The position numbers and the translations under genes are program-made. From Seminavis robusta (Eukaryota > Bacillariophyta > Bacillariophyceae > Naviculales > Naviculaceae), in the NCBI GenBank assembly GCA_903772945.1, contig CAICTM010000149.1:41553-105552 (forward strand): a stretch of 64,000 bases of DNA, in the 5' to 3' direction. Each line of letters begins with the position of its first letter. Position 1 is the stretch's first letter. Below, in pieces: positions 43,361 to 53,440 of this stretch. The notes beneath the pieces are model-generated. The model did no database searches. It was not told the origin of the DNA and worked only from the letters and a program-made list of their open reading frames with translations.

Positions 43361-45643
43361 ATGATGGAGAACCCAGAAGCGTCGTTTGGCGTATCGCCGT
43401 TGGGTGTGACGATTGCTCGAAAGCAACTGCAAGGAGACGATCTGTTGGAGCAGACGCAGATCAAAAAGGCGCAAAAGAGAAAGGAACAGCAACCCGTCAA
43501 ACGAATGATCAAGCAAAAGCAAATCATCACCCGGACGACCAAGAAGCTCCTGGACAATGGCAAACCCCGGAAGAATTCGTCTTGGATGGCGTTGGTCGAA
43601 GGCGTGACGCTCTACGGGTTGTGTCTGTTTCTGCCTTCCATGATTGGCATGATTATGAACTTGGATCGTAATTCTGTGTCGTTTCTGTGGGAAGAAGTCC
43701 AACTCCAAATCTGTCATCGATCCACCTGGATTTGCTGGAATATTTTGGGCCGCGTCTTGCCGTCTCTAGACGACGAAGAACCCGAACAATTGACATTTGA
43801 CAACTTTGCTTCCGATACCTATTTGTCCGACATTTATGTGATTGTATGCTTGACATTTTTCATGGCTCTGTGTCGTGTGCTGCTCGTCCACATTCTGGTA
43901 CCCAACAACCTGGCACCCCAGCAGATGGAAGCCTTGGTCCGCTGCAAATCCATCCATCTCTTGTCGTCAGAGTATAAGAAAACCTTGACGCCCAGGGAAA
44001 CTCCTAGAAGTGTCATCACTTGGGAATCTCTCAATCGAGAATTTGCTTCCAAAGGTCAGCTTCAAACATCGGCTTCCTCTACTTCCCAACCTCCCGCAGG
44101 CTTGCCATCGTTGCCTCTATTGAATCTTCCAGATCATGACTCCTCCGAAGAAGATGGACCTACTGCCCTGCAGCAGCGCCTGGAAACTCCCACTCGAGCC
44201 AGACTCTCCTACTCGAACGATCATGACCGCGAAGAAGAACACCAACCAACACCCATCATCCGACGCCTCTCTGGTCCTAGTACTCCCACTGATGACTGGG
44301 AGCTCTCCATGGACACTCCGGTTCACAACCGAAACACAATCTCCTCGGAGCGAATACAAATGGGAGGCTTTCTGGGAGGCTGTGGACCCAGAGATAGCGA
44401 CAGTGACAACCGACCCCTTGTGGATGACAGTGAGCATGACCTGTCAGGGATGGAGACTCCTTCAAAGCCCATTAGTATGCCCATGCTGTTCCAACAACAG
44501 CGGTCCGTTACACCCGACATGATGGACCATGCGGATTATAGTCATAATAATATTGACGAAGAAAGCTTGCCGTGGCAACGACGTGGGAGCACAGCAAGTC
44601 TGGCTGCCGCGGCTGCGGCCGCTGTCCAAGAAGAAGAAGATGGACACAGCCTGAGTGATGACGACAACGACAACGACATGGATCATAGCAGTCATCCCCT
44701 GGATCAACAAGATCTCGTGGATCCATTGTTGGGGGCAACAACAACCCTCAAACAACCTCCCCCGGTTGTTCGACGCAAACCACAACGATTGTTTGCCGCA
44801 CCGCGGTATGCTACGGCAGTCTTTCGGCTGCTCTACTGTGCCTGCAGTTGTACCATGGCATGGTATCTGTTTCGTGATGCCGACTTTTGGCCCTCGTATG
44901 TCGGAGGACACGGCAGCACCGCCCGGTGTTGGGATTTGAGTGGGAGTCTGGCGCTGGCCAAAAACTTGGATTCCGACTTTGACCACCGGAATACGTTGCT
45001 AAGACGATTCTTCCTGGTCCAGGCATCCTATCATTTGCACTCTGGCGCGTTCCACATCTTTTCAGTCCTGCTGCTGTTCTTTTTGAAAGATGGCGGCAGT
45101 GATGGTGAGAAGCAAAAAAAGAAGAAAAAGGATTGGCTTTCTTTGCTCCGGACTTTGATTCTCCCGCGAGCTATGCTTCAACATACCCTGTCCTTGTTCT
45201 TCTTGAGCATATCCTATGTCTTTTCATCGCTCCGTCGATTGGGCGCCATTGGGATGTTTGCATTGGACTTTAGTAGCTTGGCCTTGCACCTGTTGCAGAC
45301 CTGTCTCAATGCTCCAAGTGACAGCATCTTGAGTCAAAAGAGGACGATTCGCGTTGTTTGGGCTCTGTTGGTGGTGCCCAGCTTTCTCTACTTTCGATTC
45401 TACGTCTGGCCCATGGTGGGGTATTCGGCGAGGGTGGAGTCCGAGCAGTGGTTGGCCCAACTGGAATCTACGCTGGTCCCAGGAAGTGCGTCTTGGTTTC
45501 GGTGGACGTTCCAAACCTGGATGGCACTTTGGATGGGGTTCCATGTCATCCACTTCAAAAGGCTCTTCTTTCATCCTCATATTCAGAGGATCATGAGCCC
45601 AAGCAACGAAGAAGCCAGTAGCGGAACTCCTACAAAGGCTTGA
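43361..45643 (+). CDS. TLC-domain (ceramide-synthase-like) multi-pass membrane protein
   Basis: Single exon, 760 aa from a double ATG. The N-terminus is basic (AQKRKEQQPVKRMIKQKQ), followed by membrane helices (VTLYGLCLFLPSMIGMIM, IYVIVCLTFFMALCRVLLVH). A long Ser/Thr/Asp-rich loop of about 250 residues comes next. The C-terminal half has six or so helices resembling the TLC domain: FFLVQASYHLHSGAFHIF, then LQHTLSLFFLSISYVFSSLR-R and FALDFSSLALHLLQ. Ceramide synthases place a His-His pair and a His-Asp at these two places; here they read Gln-His and Leu-Asp, so acyltransferase activity is uncertain. Location is probably the ER. Confidence 0.78.
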   Translation: MMENPEASFGVSPLGVTIARKQLQGDDLLEQTQIKKAQKRKEQQPVKRMIKQKQIITRTTKKLLDNGKPRKNSSWMALVEGVTLYGLCLFLPSMIGMIMNLDRNSVSFLWEEVQLQICHRSTWICWNILGRVLPSLDDEEPEQLTFDNFASDTYLSDIYVIVCLTFFMALCRVLLVHILVPNNLAPQQMEALVRCKSIHLLSSEYKKTLTPRETPRSVITWESLNREFASKGQLQTSASSTSQPPAGLPSLPLLNLPDHDSSEEDGPTALQQRLETPTRARLSYSNDHDREEEHQPTPIIRRLSGPSTPTDDWELSMDTPVHNRNTISSERIQMGGFLGGCGPRDSDSDNRPLVDDSEHDLSGMETPSKPISMPMLFQQQRSVTPDMMDHADYSHNNIDEESLPWQRRGSTASLAAAAAAAVQEEEDGHSLSDDDNDNDMDHSSHPLDQQDLVDPLLGATTTLKQPPPVVRRKPQRLFAAPRYATAVFRLLYCACSCTMAWYLFRDADFWPSYVGGHGSTARCWDLSGSLALAKNLDSDFDHRNTLLRRFFLVQASYHLHSGAFHIFSVLLLFFLKDGGSDGEKQKKKKKDWLSLLRTLILPRAMLQHTLSLFFLSISYVFSSLRRLGAIGMFALDFSSLALHLLQTCLNAPSDSILSQKRTIRVVWALLVVPSFLYFRFYVWPMVGYSARVESEQWLAQLESTLVPGSASWFRWTFQTWMALWMGFHVIHFKRLFFHPHIQRIMSPSNEEASSGTPTKA

Positions 45644-46148
45644 GGTTTGTTGCACCCATGATTCTTTGAACGACTTGGATCTTGGCTCCCAGTCTCTGGA
45701 GGCAACATGAAGAGATGGATGCTGAGACGTCTGTTTCTGCTTCGTATGAATGCATAAGATAAAAAAAGGCGAAATTCACAAAGCGCCGTGTTTCCCTTTT
45801 CTTGCGAACTTTTTCAATGCCGACACACCATCAGTTACCGTAAGGGGTTTGATGAAGTAAACCGCCAGGGGTTTTCTGGCAAGCTAGCTAGCTACCGGTA
45901 TGGATAAAGGAGGACGAAAGGATATTGAGGAGCTTGCAATTGCAATAGTATGTTATGGCACTTGGTACCGGTACCGTACTCAAGTGACTTCGTCAGCGTT
46001 ACGGGTATCCAGATCCAGATCATTCTGTTCTCCCTTGGCATGGTCCTACATCATGTAGTTCTGACCTATGAATCTGAGACATTTGCATTTGGTATGCACG
46101 GTACGAGCAACTAGACAAGACAAGTGACATACGATAAATACTGTATTC
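45644..46148. other. Intergenic interval
   Basis: Between convergent genes. It has AGCTAGCTAGCTACCGGTA (about 45882) and TTGGTACCGGTACCGTAC (about 45963); no gene. Confidence 0.5.
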
Positions 46149-48838
46149 TCAATTATTGGCCATACTCAATGTCTGAAAGTCACCAGCAAACACATCCTCC
46201 GGGACCCGTCCACCAAAGGCCAACACTTGGTTCTGGTTTGGAATCTTCACAGCGGTGTGACCCACCCTACGGGCACCTTCATTTTGTAGTGATAAATCCA
46301 ATGGGGAGAGTCCCCCAAAGACAGGTGAAGGCCCTGCCGTCCATGTCCATTTTTCGGTATCCAGCAAGAAGCTGTCTTGAAAGATGTTGTCGTCTCCGGG
46401 AGTGTCACTATCTTCTGTCGTCGGATCCCATCCTCCGTAGATGCAAATGGTCTTTTGATCCTCCATCAAGGTTGCCGAGTGTCCAGTCCTTGGCTTGGGC
46501 GGGGTACCAGTGACCGCAGGATGGTGCCACCTCCACGTAGTGTTGACTCCCTCAGTCTTTTCCAAGACATGACATGTATCAAAGGATTGGTGCGCTTCAT
46601 TGCCTCCAAAGATGACAATCCTACATGTACAGTTGGTTCAAAAGAGCAAACAAAAACATCAGCATGGCTCCAGACAGAGGTAGCTTCTACCCTGTGACAA
46701 CGAGCTGTCACACACTTACCGGTGCTTGATGTTGATCATGGCATGCTTGCTAGAAGAAACTGTATCACTTTGATGCCCCCCAATGACGCCAGCTTGTGTC
46801 GATTGAACAGCGGTCGCAGTGGCATAACTACGGCCTCTTGGTGGCATACCTTGGATTTTTGGGGTGTTCCACACCCACTTGTTTGTGTCCAAGACACTGA
46901 CGGTATTGAGAAACTTGCCCCCCTTAGTGCCCCCGAAGATCACAAGCTCGTTGTTTGCGGAGCTCGGAAGGAGAGTAGCACAATGTCCACTGCGACCGGA
47001 AGGCATGTCTCCTGAAACATGAGGTGGATACCACTAAGGAAGCAGCCAGTCCAATGAAGTGAGTGCAACAAGCAAAGAAGACCTGGAATCAGAAGCAGAT
47101 TGGCACTTACAAGCAAAATCTCAGTGTCTAAACACATCAGAGCATTCTTTTCGAAAGTGGTAAGACGCCCTGTTTTGGGGTTCATCACTTCACCTCCAAA
47201 GCATACTAACAGATCGCGTTCCGGAAGGAACGTGGCCGAGTGCCACTGCCGAGGCATCGATGATTCCGACGACATCTGTGGCTTAAACCAGCTTTTGCTA
47301 TCAAGAGAAAAAACGTGGACATCGGACTTCGTAACAGCTACAATTTCCTTGTCCTTGTCTGTCTGATAGGCTTGTCCTCCATACACCAAGATGCGGTTGT
47401 GATCGATCATCGTCATTGTGTGTCCCCAACGAGCACAAGGCACGTCATGCTTCGTAGGAGATTGGGTCGCAGTTGTCGTTTCCTGGGCTGTATCAGCGGC
47501 GGTGTTCTCGGTCTCTTCTAGTTGCATTTCGATTTCCTCTTCAGCAGCAGCCTCCTCGTCTGCATCTTCTTCGGGTTTGTCTTTGCCGGTGGTGCCCTGC
47601 TCGCCAGCTTTTCCGTCGCCAACCGGTTCCTTCTCTGTAATAGCAGCCTCTTCCTTTGTTTCCTCGTCGTCGTCCGCTTCGTCCATTACGGTGTCTTCCT
47701 TGTCTTCCTTCTTTTCTTCTTCCATTTCATCCTCTTCGGGAAAATCGTCCGGTTTGAGAGTTGCCACCGATTCCTCTTCGTCATTGTCGTCTTCCTTTGG
47801 TTCCATTTGCTCGACCGTCTCCTTGTCCCTGACATCTTCCGCTTCGGTGGCGAGCTCGGGTTCGTGGCTACTCGAAGACTGCGACAGCTGCTTCTGCTTT
47901 ACTTGCTCATCCTCATCATCACTGTCATTGCTGCGTTGGGAGCAGCTAAAGCTAGGCTGAGAGCAGTGGAGTTCTTGCTGCGACATTAGCATATTGGGAG
48001 ACCGCTGTTCTGGCGATGAGGACCTTTGGGTCAATCCGGGAGACTGCTGAGTGAGACCGGGAGACTGCTGCGTAAGACCAGGAGACTGCTGCGTGAGACC
48101 AGGAGACTGCTGGGTCAATCCAGGAGACTGCTGCGACTTTTGGAGAGCAATGGGGGACGGCGGAAGCTGCTGCGACAACATCTTGGACTTTTTGTTGGCA
48201 TTGCCGTTGCCATTGCTTCGGCTACGCTTGACAGGAGAATGGTGTGGCAAAGGACTGGTCCGACTCGCCACCTTGACTTGCTCCACTTCTTGACTGGCAC
48301 TATGATGTCTCTTGCTGGCTTGCTGCTTACTAACATTGGCCATGGTGGGTGTGGGAGCTTGGGAGTCCGATGCCTTGAGCGCTCCTGCAGCTTCGGGCGA
48401 CGCTCCACTGGCATGCTGGAGCATTCGCTGTTGGCACAAAGGGAAACTGCGTTTGTTGGTTTCCGTAGGAGATGGTGTCACTGACTCTTGTCGAAGCAGA
48501 GGTCTACTGAGATTTTGTTCAGCATTGGCGGATGACGTGATGCTTACTGTAAGATCACCAGTAAAGTTGTTCAGCTTCAAAGTGGCCCCAGTGCCACTAA
48601 TCGCTTGAAACGTTACCTGGCCCTCAGGATTCATGCTTGGAAACAACGAAAAGGCAACACCACCCAACGTCAATTGAAGGCAGGCATTACCGTTACTAGT
48701 ATCACCCGTTGCCTGTTGCATCGATCGACCAGATTCGACCATGGCTCTGCTTTGAGGAGGAGCAGTAGCCGCAGAGGCAGGGCTAGTTTCGCTAGTGGCA
48801 TCGCCCACTGGCACGTCTTCGAGGACTCTTGTTGGCAT
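46149..48838 (-). CDS. Kelch-repeat protein with long disordered N-terminal half
   Basis: Three exons (48838-47111, 47033-46720, 46620-46149; introns of 77 and 99 bp) give 837 aa. The first 470 residues are disordered: a Pro/Ser/Gln region with five SPGLTQQ repeats, a likely nuclear-targeting KRSRSNGNGNANKKSK, then a long Glu/Asp-rich block. The C-terminal half is a Kelch propeller with at least five blades: CARWGHTMTMIDHNRILVYG, WHSATFLPERDLLVCFGG, SGRSGHCATLL...LVIFGG, RTGHSATLMEDQKTICIYGG and RVGHTAVKIPNQNQVLAFGG. Kelch propellers bind partner proteins, and the acidic stretch suggests a chromatin or nuclear setting (inference). The ATG at 48838 is the last before the conserved region; an earlier Met at 48928 is possible. 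Confidence 0.85.
48030..48134. repeat. Five 21-bp tandem repeats (SPGLTQQ)
   Basis: Five 21-bp units, each containing GGGAGACTGCTG or AGGAGACTGCTG, encode SPGLTQQ on the minus strand inside the Kelch gene. Confidence 0.9.
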
Positions 48839-49167
48839 GGTGGTGGTCTGATACAACCGACTACTACAATGAGTTACTTTTGTTGTGAGTGTGACAATGC
48901 TTCTTTTTTGACCAGAGCGAAAGAGCATTGGACGTTGGAAGTCGAAAACGGAAATTGTGAAGGCAAAACGCGCCAAAAATGCCGCGTAAAATAAGCCTAA
49001 ACCTTACCCGAGCGTGAATGGACTCAAATTCACAACTAACTCTCGGAACGCTTTGGACCCACCAGAATCCAAAGATGTGTCAAGAGAATGAAGTAAGTTG
49101 CCTCCGGGTGTTGTTGATATAGAATCTCTAGAACCATAGTTGCCAACACTTGACAGGGTACTGTAGC

Positions 49168-49752
49168 ATGAACGAAACAACTCCATCTGATCGCCGCACA
49201 GTGCCCTCTTTGAAGGGATCTTGTCTCTGTGGAGCTATTCAATGGCAGTTGGATGATGTCCAATTGGCCCAGATTTGTGTTTGCCATTGCGGAATGTGCC
49301 GACGGCTCTCGGGGAGCACGTTCATTCCTTTTGGAGCCATCGAACGTGCCAAGCTCTGGCCTGTCGTAAAAGACTTCCCGACGCTCAAGTCGTACCAGTC
49401 GTCCTCGACAACGACACGATACTTTTGCGGAACCTGTTCGTCTGCCATGGTCTTTGACTATCACTTTGAACCAAACTCCTTGTGGGTTCCATTGGGTTCA
49501 CTGCAGGATCTGGATCCATCCTTATTGGACTCGACAAGAGACTCGCTCATTTTTGTCAATGATCAAGCATCCTACGAGACCACTCTCAAGTCAGACCTAA
49601 AAGAATTTTCCAGCTTTGGTTTGTACAAGAGTGATCCATGCCAACCCTGCAAGAAATGGGACGAGATACCAACATTTGTATCCACAGCGGCTTCATCCGA
49701 AAGTGAGAATCAGGTGGATTTGAAAGACTTGCCAGGGGCTACTGAAACTTAG
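49168..49752 (+). CDS. GFA / CENP-V-fold zinc protein
   Basis: Single exon, 194 aa. It carries the zinc-binding pattern of the glutathione-dependent formaldehyde-activating (GFA/CENP-V) fold: GSCLCGAIQW, ICVCHCGMCRRLSGSTF and RYFCGTCSSAMVFDY, with further conserved LWPVVKDFPTLKSYQSSS. Bacterial members act on, or were thought to act on, S-hydroxymethylglutathione; most eukaryotic members are uncharacterised. A C-terminal extension holds another Cys pair (CQPCKKW). There is no targeting peptide. The ATG at 49168 is the first in frame. It is divergent from the Kelch gene across about 330 bp. Confidence 0.88.
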   Translation: MNETTPSDRRTVPSLKGSCLCGAIQWQLDDVQLAQICVCHCGMCRRLSGSTFIPFGAIERAKLWPVVKDFPTLKSYQSSSTTTRYFCGTCSSAMVFDYHFEPNSLWVPLGSLQDLDPSLLDSTRDSLIFVNDQASYETTLKSDLKEFSSFGLYKSDPCQPCKKWDEIPTFVSTAASSESENQVDLKDLPGATET

Positions 49753-50614
49753 TGTGAACACGCCTGAAACATATCATGGAACTGCTAGTAACAACAGGCG
49801 CGAGACGCAGCAAGCCTATAAGCAAGCTGGGCTTGGTCATTACTCATCTAGTCTAAGTGCTCTACAATATCCTGGCTAGCTAGTGGAAGATCAAATGAAC
49901 CATTCATGTCTGTGTTCTAATGTGTTATTTGTGCCAAAGGCTTTCCTGAATCTCTCGTCCGAAGGGGATAGTTGTGCTAGGCTCCACATCTCCATCTAAA
50001 CCAAAAGCAACCAAAGGCATGATCATTCATGAACAACCAATGCATGATTGTTCACGAACCAGGAAACACTCAATCCATAGAGGGACCAGGTCATACCAAG
50101 ACAACCAGAAGGATGATGACAAGTATCCCCAGTTTCGTGTACCATACTTTCATTGACATCTTTGTGGTTTCTTTTCCTTATCTTATTTTGTATCCGCTGT
50201 GCTGTGGGGAGTGCTTTGGTGTTGGATTTGTTGGATCTGTTGCTTTCTTTTGTGATTGTGAAAGGGTAGCTGCTGAACTTTTTATGATGGTAGAACTTGC
50301 TTCTTGGCCCAGTCAAGTCAGGGATGGACTGCCCGACTGTGAACTGGGTCATGGCCAACCTGGATTAGATTCTTTTGCAATAGAGTTGAGGATAGTTGCA
50401 TCTCCAATCCAAACCACAACCGCAACATCCCGATCCCATGGCGCCGATAGATAGAAGAAAGAATCGGTATCCGTCGAGCTTCCGTCCGTGTGATTATCCT
50501 TTGAAGATAGCATATCAAACGGAAGAGTGCAGCAGTCCTTCTTGTCGGTCGGTAGAAGACAATCGGTAACTGTCGAGCTTCCCCCCATCATCTGATTATC
50601 CTTTGTTAATTAAG
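49753..50614. other. Intergenic interval
   Basis: No supported gene. The only repeat noted is a direct repeat of AATCGGTA(T/A)C(C/T)GTCGAGCTTCC near 50463 and 50562. Confidence 0.45.
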
Positions 50615-51145
50615 ATGGTCCATGTGAAAGAGAATGTGAAGCTCGGGTTCCTCCTGTCCTCCTTGCTATTCTGCCTGGGTTCCTTGGTAACATCCCACAA
50701 GAGCTTTCAGATGGGCCCTCGAGACTTGCCCACCCTTCAGCCCAATGTGAAGCAGTTTTGTCGATTCGTTTACAAGGCTCGCGATCGCTGCCTCGATGAA
50801 AAGAAACGACAAGATCCTTCTTGTCCGAGCATTATGACTCAGGCATCGCAATGCGAAGGGGCAGTCAAACTAGCCTATCGCAGCATCAACACGTGGGGAT
50901 GTTCTTATCAGTTGAGGGATCAGACACTCTGTGAATTGGAACGCTGTGGGGGCTATCACGGCGTCAGTGTCTTGCGTACGAACGACGCACCCAAAGTCAT
51001 GGGCGCCAACAGTGAGGAATTCAAGGAAGCAGTGGAGGGGTGCGCAAATCACTGTAATACCATTCGAAAACGATTGGATCAGTGCATCCAAGACAATGTG
51101 CATAAGGTGTTGAAGAAACAGGGGATTCGAGTAAAAGAAGATTGA
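50615..51145 (+). CDS. Protein with four CX9C motifs (CHCH-like)
   Basis: Single exon, 176 aa. After a hydrophobic N-terminus (LGFLLSSLLFCLGSLV, residues about 10-25) come four exact Cys-x9-Cys motifs: CRFVYKARDRC, CPSIMTQASQC, CSYQLRDQTLC and CNTIRKRLDQC. The first two are ten residues apart, the spacing of a classical twin-CX9C (CHCH) helical hairpin held by two disulfides; the other two are separated by a longer loop with extra Cys. CHCH proteins usually fold in the mitochondrial intermembrane space through the Mia40 relay, but this N-terminus looks like a signal peptide or anchor, so a secretory location is also possible. Function unknown. Confidence 0.75.
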   Translation: MVHVKENVKLGFLLSSLLFCLGSLVTSHKSFQMGPRDLPTLQPNVKQFCRFVYKARDRCLDEKKRQDPSCPSIMTQASQCEGAVKLAYRSINTWGCSYQLRDQTLCELERCGGYHGVSVLRTNDAPKVMGANSEEFKEAVEGCANHCNTIRKRLDQCIQDNVHKVLKKQGIRVKED

Positions 51146-51358
51146 GTTGTTGTTTGATCTTTCTGTAAAACAAGCTAGGAAGCAGGGTCCTCTTTGTCTG
51201 AAAGTGGACGAACTCGATCCCACGCCACTGCAAGTCAATGGCACCAAACACGACAAGCTACAATCATTACCTCTGATGATCCTATGACGTGCACACAATC
51301 TTGTGTGTTGTGAATTATCAGACAAAGTGTACAAAATCAATCAACCTACTCATTATCA

Positions 51359-53059
51359 TCATATCCGCTCATCATGGCCATACCAATCCTCAAACAGGTT
51401 CCGAACTTGTTGTCGCTTTTCATTTTCATCCTTTCCCTCTGTCCAATCGACAAAGTCTCCCGCCAGAGCTTTTGCAATGCTATCTTCTTCCGAGTCCACC
51501 AATACTTGTTGTCTCAACCATTCCACAATCTGTGGGTGTCCAAACGCCACGGCATGTGTCAGTGGCGTGTTGCCTCCGTGATTGGGTTCGGTAAAGTCCA
51601 CTCCTACCGTCTCCGCCAAATACTGACACACTTCCAAGTTACCCCCCGAGGCTGCCCAGTGAGCCACGGTACAACCATTGCGATTGGCTACGTTGGGATC
51701 GGCCCGGTTCCGAATGAGAAACTTGACCGTTTCCAGTGTCCCCGACCATGCGGCCCACATCAATGCCGAGTTGCCATCTCGTGTCAATTGACACACCAAG
51801 TCTTTTCGGCTGGGTCGACCTTCTTCGCTTGTTGGCTGGTTACTGTAATGATGACATGCATGATCCACCTGTGACAAGAGGTATTCTGCCACGTCCTTGT
51901 GCCCACCCACCCCAAATTCCCGGGCATTGGCTCCCGCGGCCGCCCAATGCAGTGGTGTAGCCCCATCGCGCTCGGCTTGGACCCAGACCCCCAAATGGGG
52001 CATCAGCGCCTGGACATTCTCCAAATTGCCCGTTCCAGCCGCCCAATGCAACAAGGAGACTCCTCGGTTGTCCCGTTCCAAAGGATTGGCTCCATGTTGG
52101 ATCAACAAGTCAATCATTTCGGCAGAGGTAACATTAATGAAATCGAGTGGCCAAGTATTGTTGTGTTGGCACAATTCATTGCGGCTTGCCGCCATGAGCC
52201 CACGTCCAAACATGAAATCAAAGGCCTCAATTTGTTTGGATGTAATGGCAGTAGTAGTCGTAGTAGTTTTGTGTTGTTGTTGCTGCTGCTTTTCTTTGGC
52301 CCATTGATTGCAGAGCGCCGCAAATTGTTTGGTGTTACGGCAGCTCGTGAGAAAGAGTTGCCATCTATTGGAAGAAGAAGCATGCTCATCATCTTCTTCT
52401 TCTAATAGCAACTCTTTGCCATGATATAGATTGGCGTACACCAAAAAGGCATGACGAGGAGCGACGATGCGTTCCAATCGAGCTCCATAATACTGGGGTG
52501 GCAATGTTGTTTGGACGAACGGGGGTAGCACTTGATGATTCTTGTCGTCGTCGGACGATGATCGCGGCGTGATTTGGAGAATGGTGTGTTTGAGGAATTT
52601 CATTTTGGGTTTCAAGTGTCGTGGAACATCGAGTTGTAGCAGTGGTGGAAATCGTCGTTGCATTTCTTGGATTTGCTGCTCCGTGTAGCCTCCAGCCTCC
52701 ATCAAGTATTCTTTGGGGCTCAACTGCAAGTCTGCATTCGACGACTTGTCATTATCATTATCGTGGCGGTAGAGATATCGGAACGAACTGTTCATTCGTC
52801 TTGCTTTTCTGGCTTGTTTGGCTCGATGATCGTGCGGACGAGTATCCTCCTCGTTATTATTATTTTGGAATGGTATAAGATTCGTGGTGGTGGAATCTGT
52901 CAGGGTGGAGGCACGTAGAACCAATCTAGTTCTCGTGGGAAGGCCATTTCGCCTATTACTCTCACCAGGATACCTCCGAGAAGAAAGTGAAAGACCGTGA
53001 CATGGAATCGGTGCCAAGGTCCACCACCACCAGAATGAGATCCAAAGCAGAGACTTCAT
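51359..53059 (-). CDS. mTERF-like and ankyrin-repeat protein, organelle-targeted
   Basis: Single exon, 566 aa. The N-terminus is a signal-like WISFWWWWTLAPIPCHGLS followed by a basic Ser/Arg-rich region, consistent with plastid or mitochondrial import. Residues about 105-150 read as an mTERF-type helical unit (GGYTEQQIQEMQRRFPPLLQ, KPKMKFLKHTI). Residues about 270-520 contain ankyrin repeats: GVSLLHWAAGTGNLENVQAL, DGATPLHWAAAGANARE, DGNSALMWAAWSGTLETVKF, NGCTVAHWAASGGNLEVCQY and GGNTPLTHAVAFGHPQIVEW. The pairing suggests an organellar nucleic-acid or complex-assembly role, which is inference. The ATG at 53059 begins the signal sequence. Confidence 0.82.
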   Translation of the reverse strand: MKSLLWISFWWWWTLAPIPCHGLSLSSRRYPGESNRRNGLPTRTRLVLRASTLTDSTTTNLIPFQNNNNEEDTRPHDHRAKQARKARRMNSSFRYLYRHDNDNDKSSNADLQLSPKEYLMEAGGYTEQQIQEMQRRFPPLLQLDVPRHLKPKMKFLKHTILQITPRSSSDDDKNHQVLPPFVQTTLPPQYYGARLERIVAPRHAFLVYANLYHGKELLLEEEDDEHASSSNRWQLFLTSCRNTKQFAALCNQWAKEKQQQQQHKTTTTTTAITSKQIEAFDFMFGRGLMAASRNELCQHNNTWPLDFINVTSAEMIDLLIQHGANPLERDNRGVSLLHWAAGTGNLENVQALMPHLGVWVQAERDGATPLHWAAAGANAREFGVGGHKDVAEYLLSQVDHACHHYSNQPTSEEGRPSRKDLVCQLTRDGNSALMWAAWSGTLETVKFLIRNRADPNVANRNGCTVAHWAASGGNLEVCQYLAETVGVDFTEPNHGGNTPLTHAVAFGHPQIVEWLRQQVLVDSEEDSIAKALAGDFVDWTEGKDENEKRQQVRNLFEDWYGHDERI

Positions 53060-53440
53060 GTATGTTATCCAGAAGCAACCTTACTGTTCAACAACCTAAC
53101 TATCTGATGGATACCGGTACCAGTACCCTCCAACAAAAAGAAGACAAAATGAGAAATGAGGGAAACATCAGTTTGGATCTTTCTATGGTTGGATGGCTCT
53201 ATCACATACAGCTCAGCAGGCTATTAGTTTGGTCATTGCTTTTGCCACCGGACCGGTCGTTCAAATCTCCAAATCCAAAGCCACTTCCGCGTTTCTTTTC
53301 TGTTTTGGGGGTAAAGGAGCAATCTGTTCCACAATCTACGATATCTGTGAGGGTATCTATTATTGTTTCGGTGTTATCATATCTATTGTTATCAATTGAG
53401 TATTGGTGTTGCCATTTGTTTTGGAGTATCTATAAGAAAG

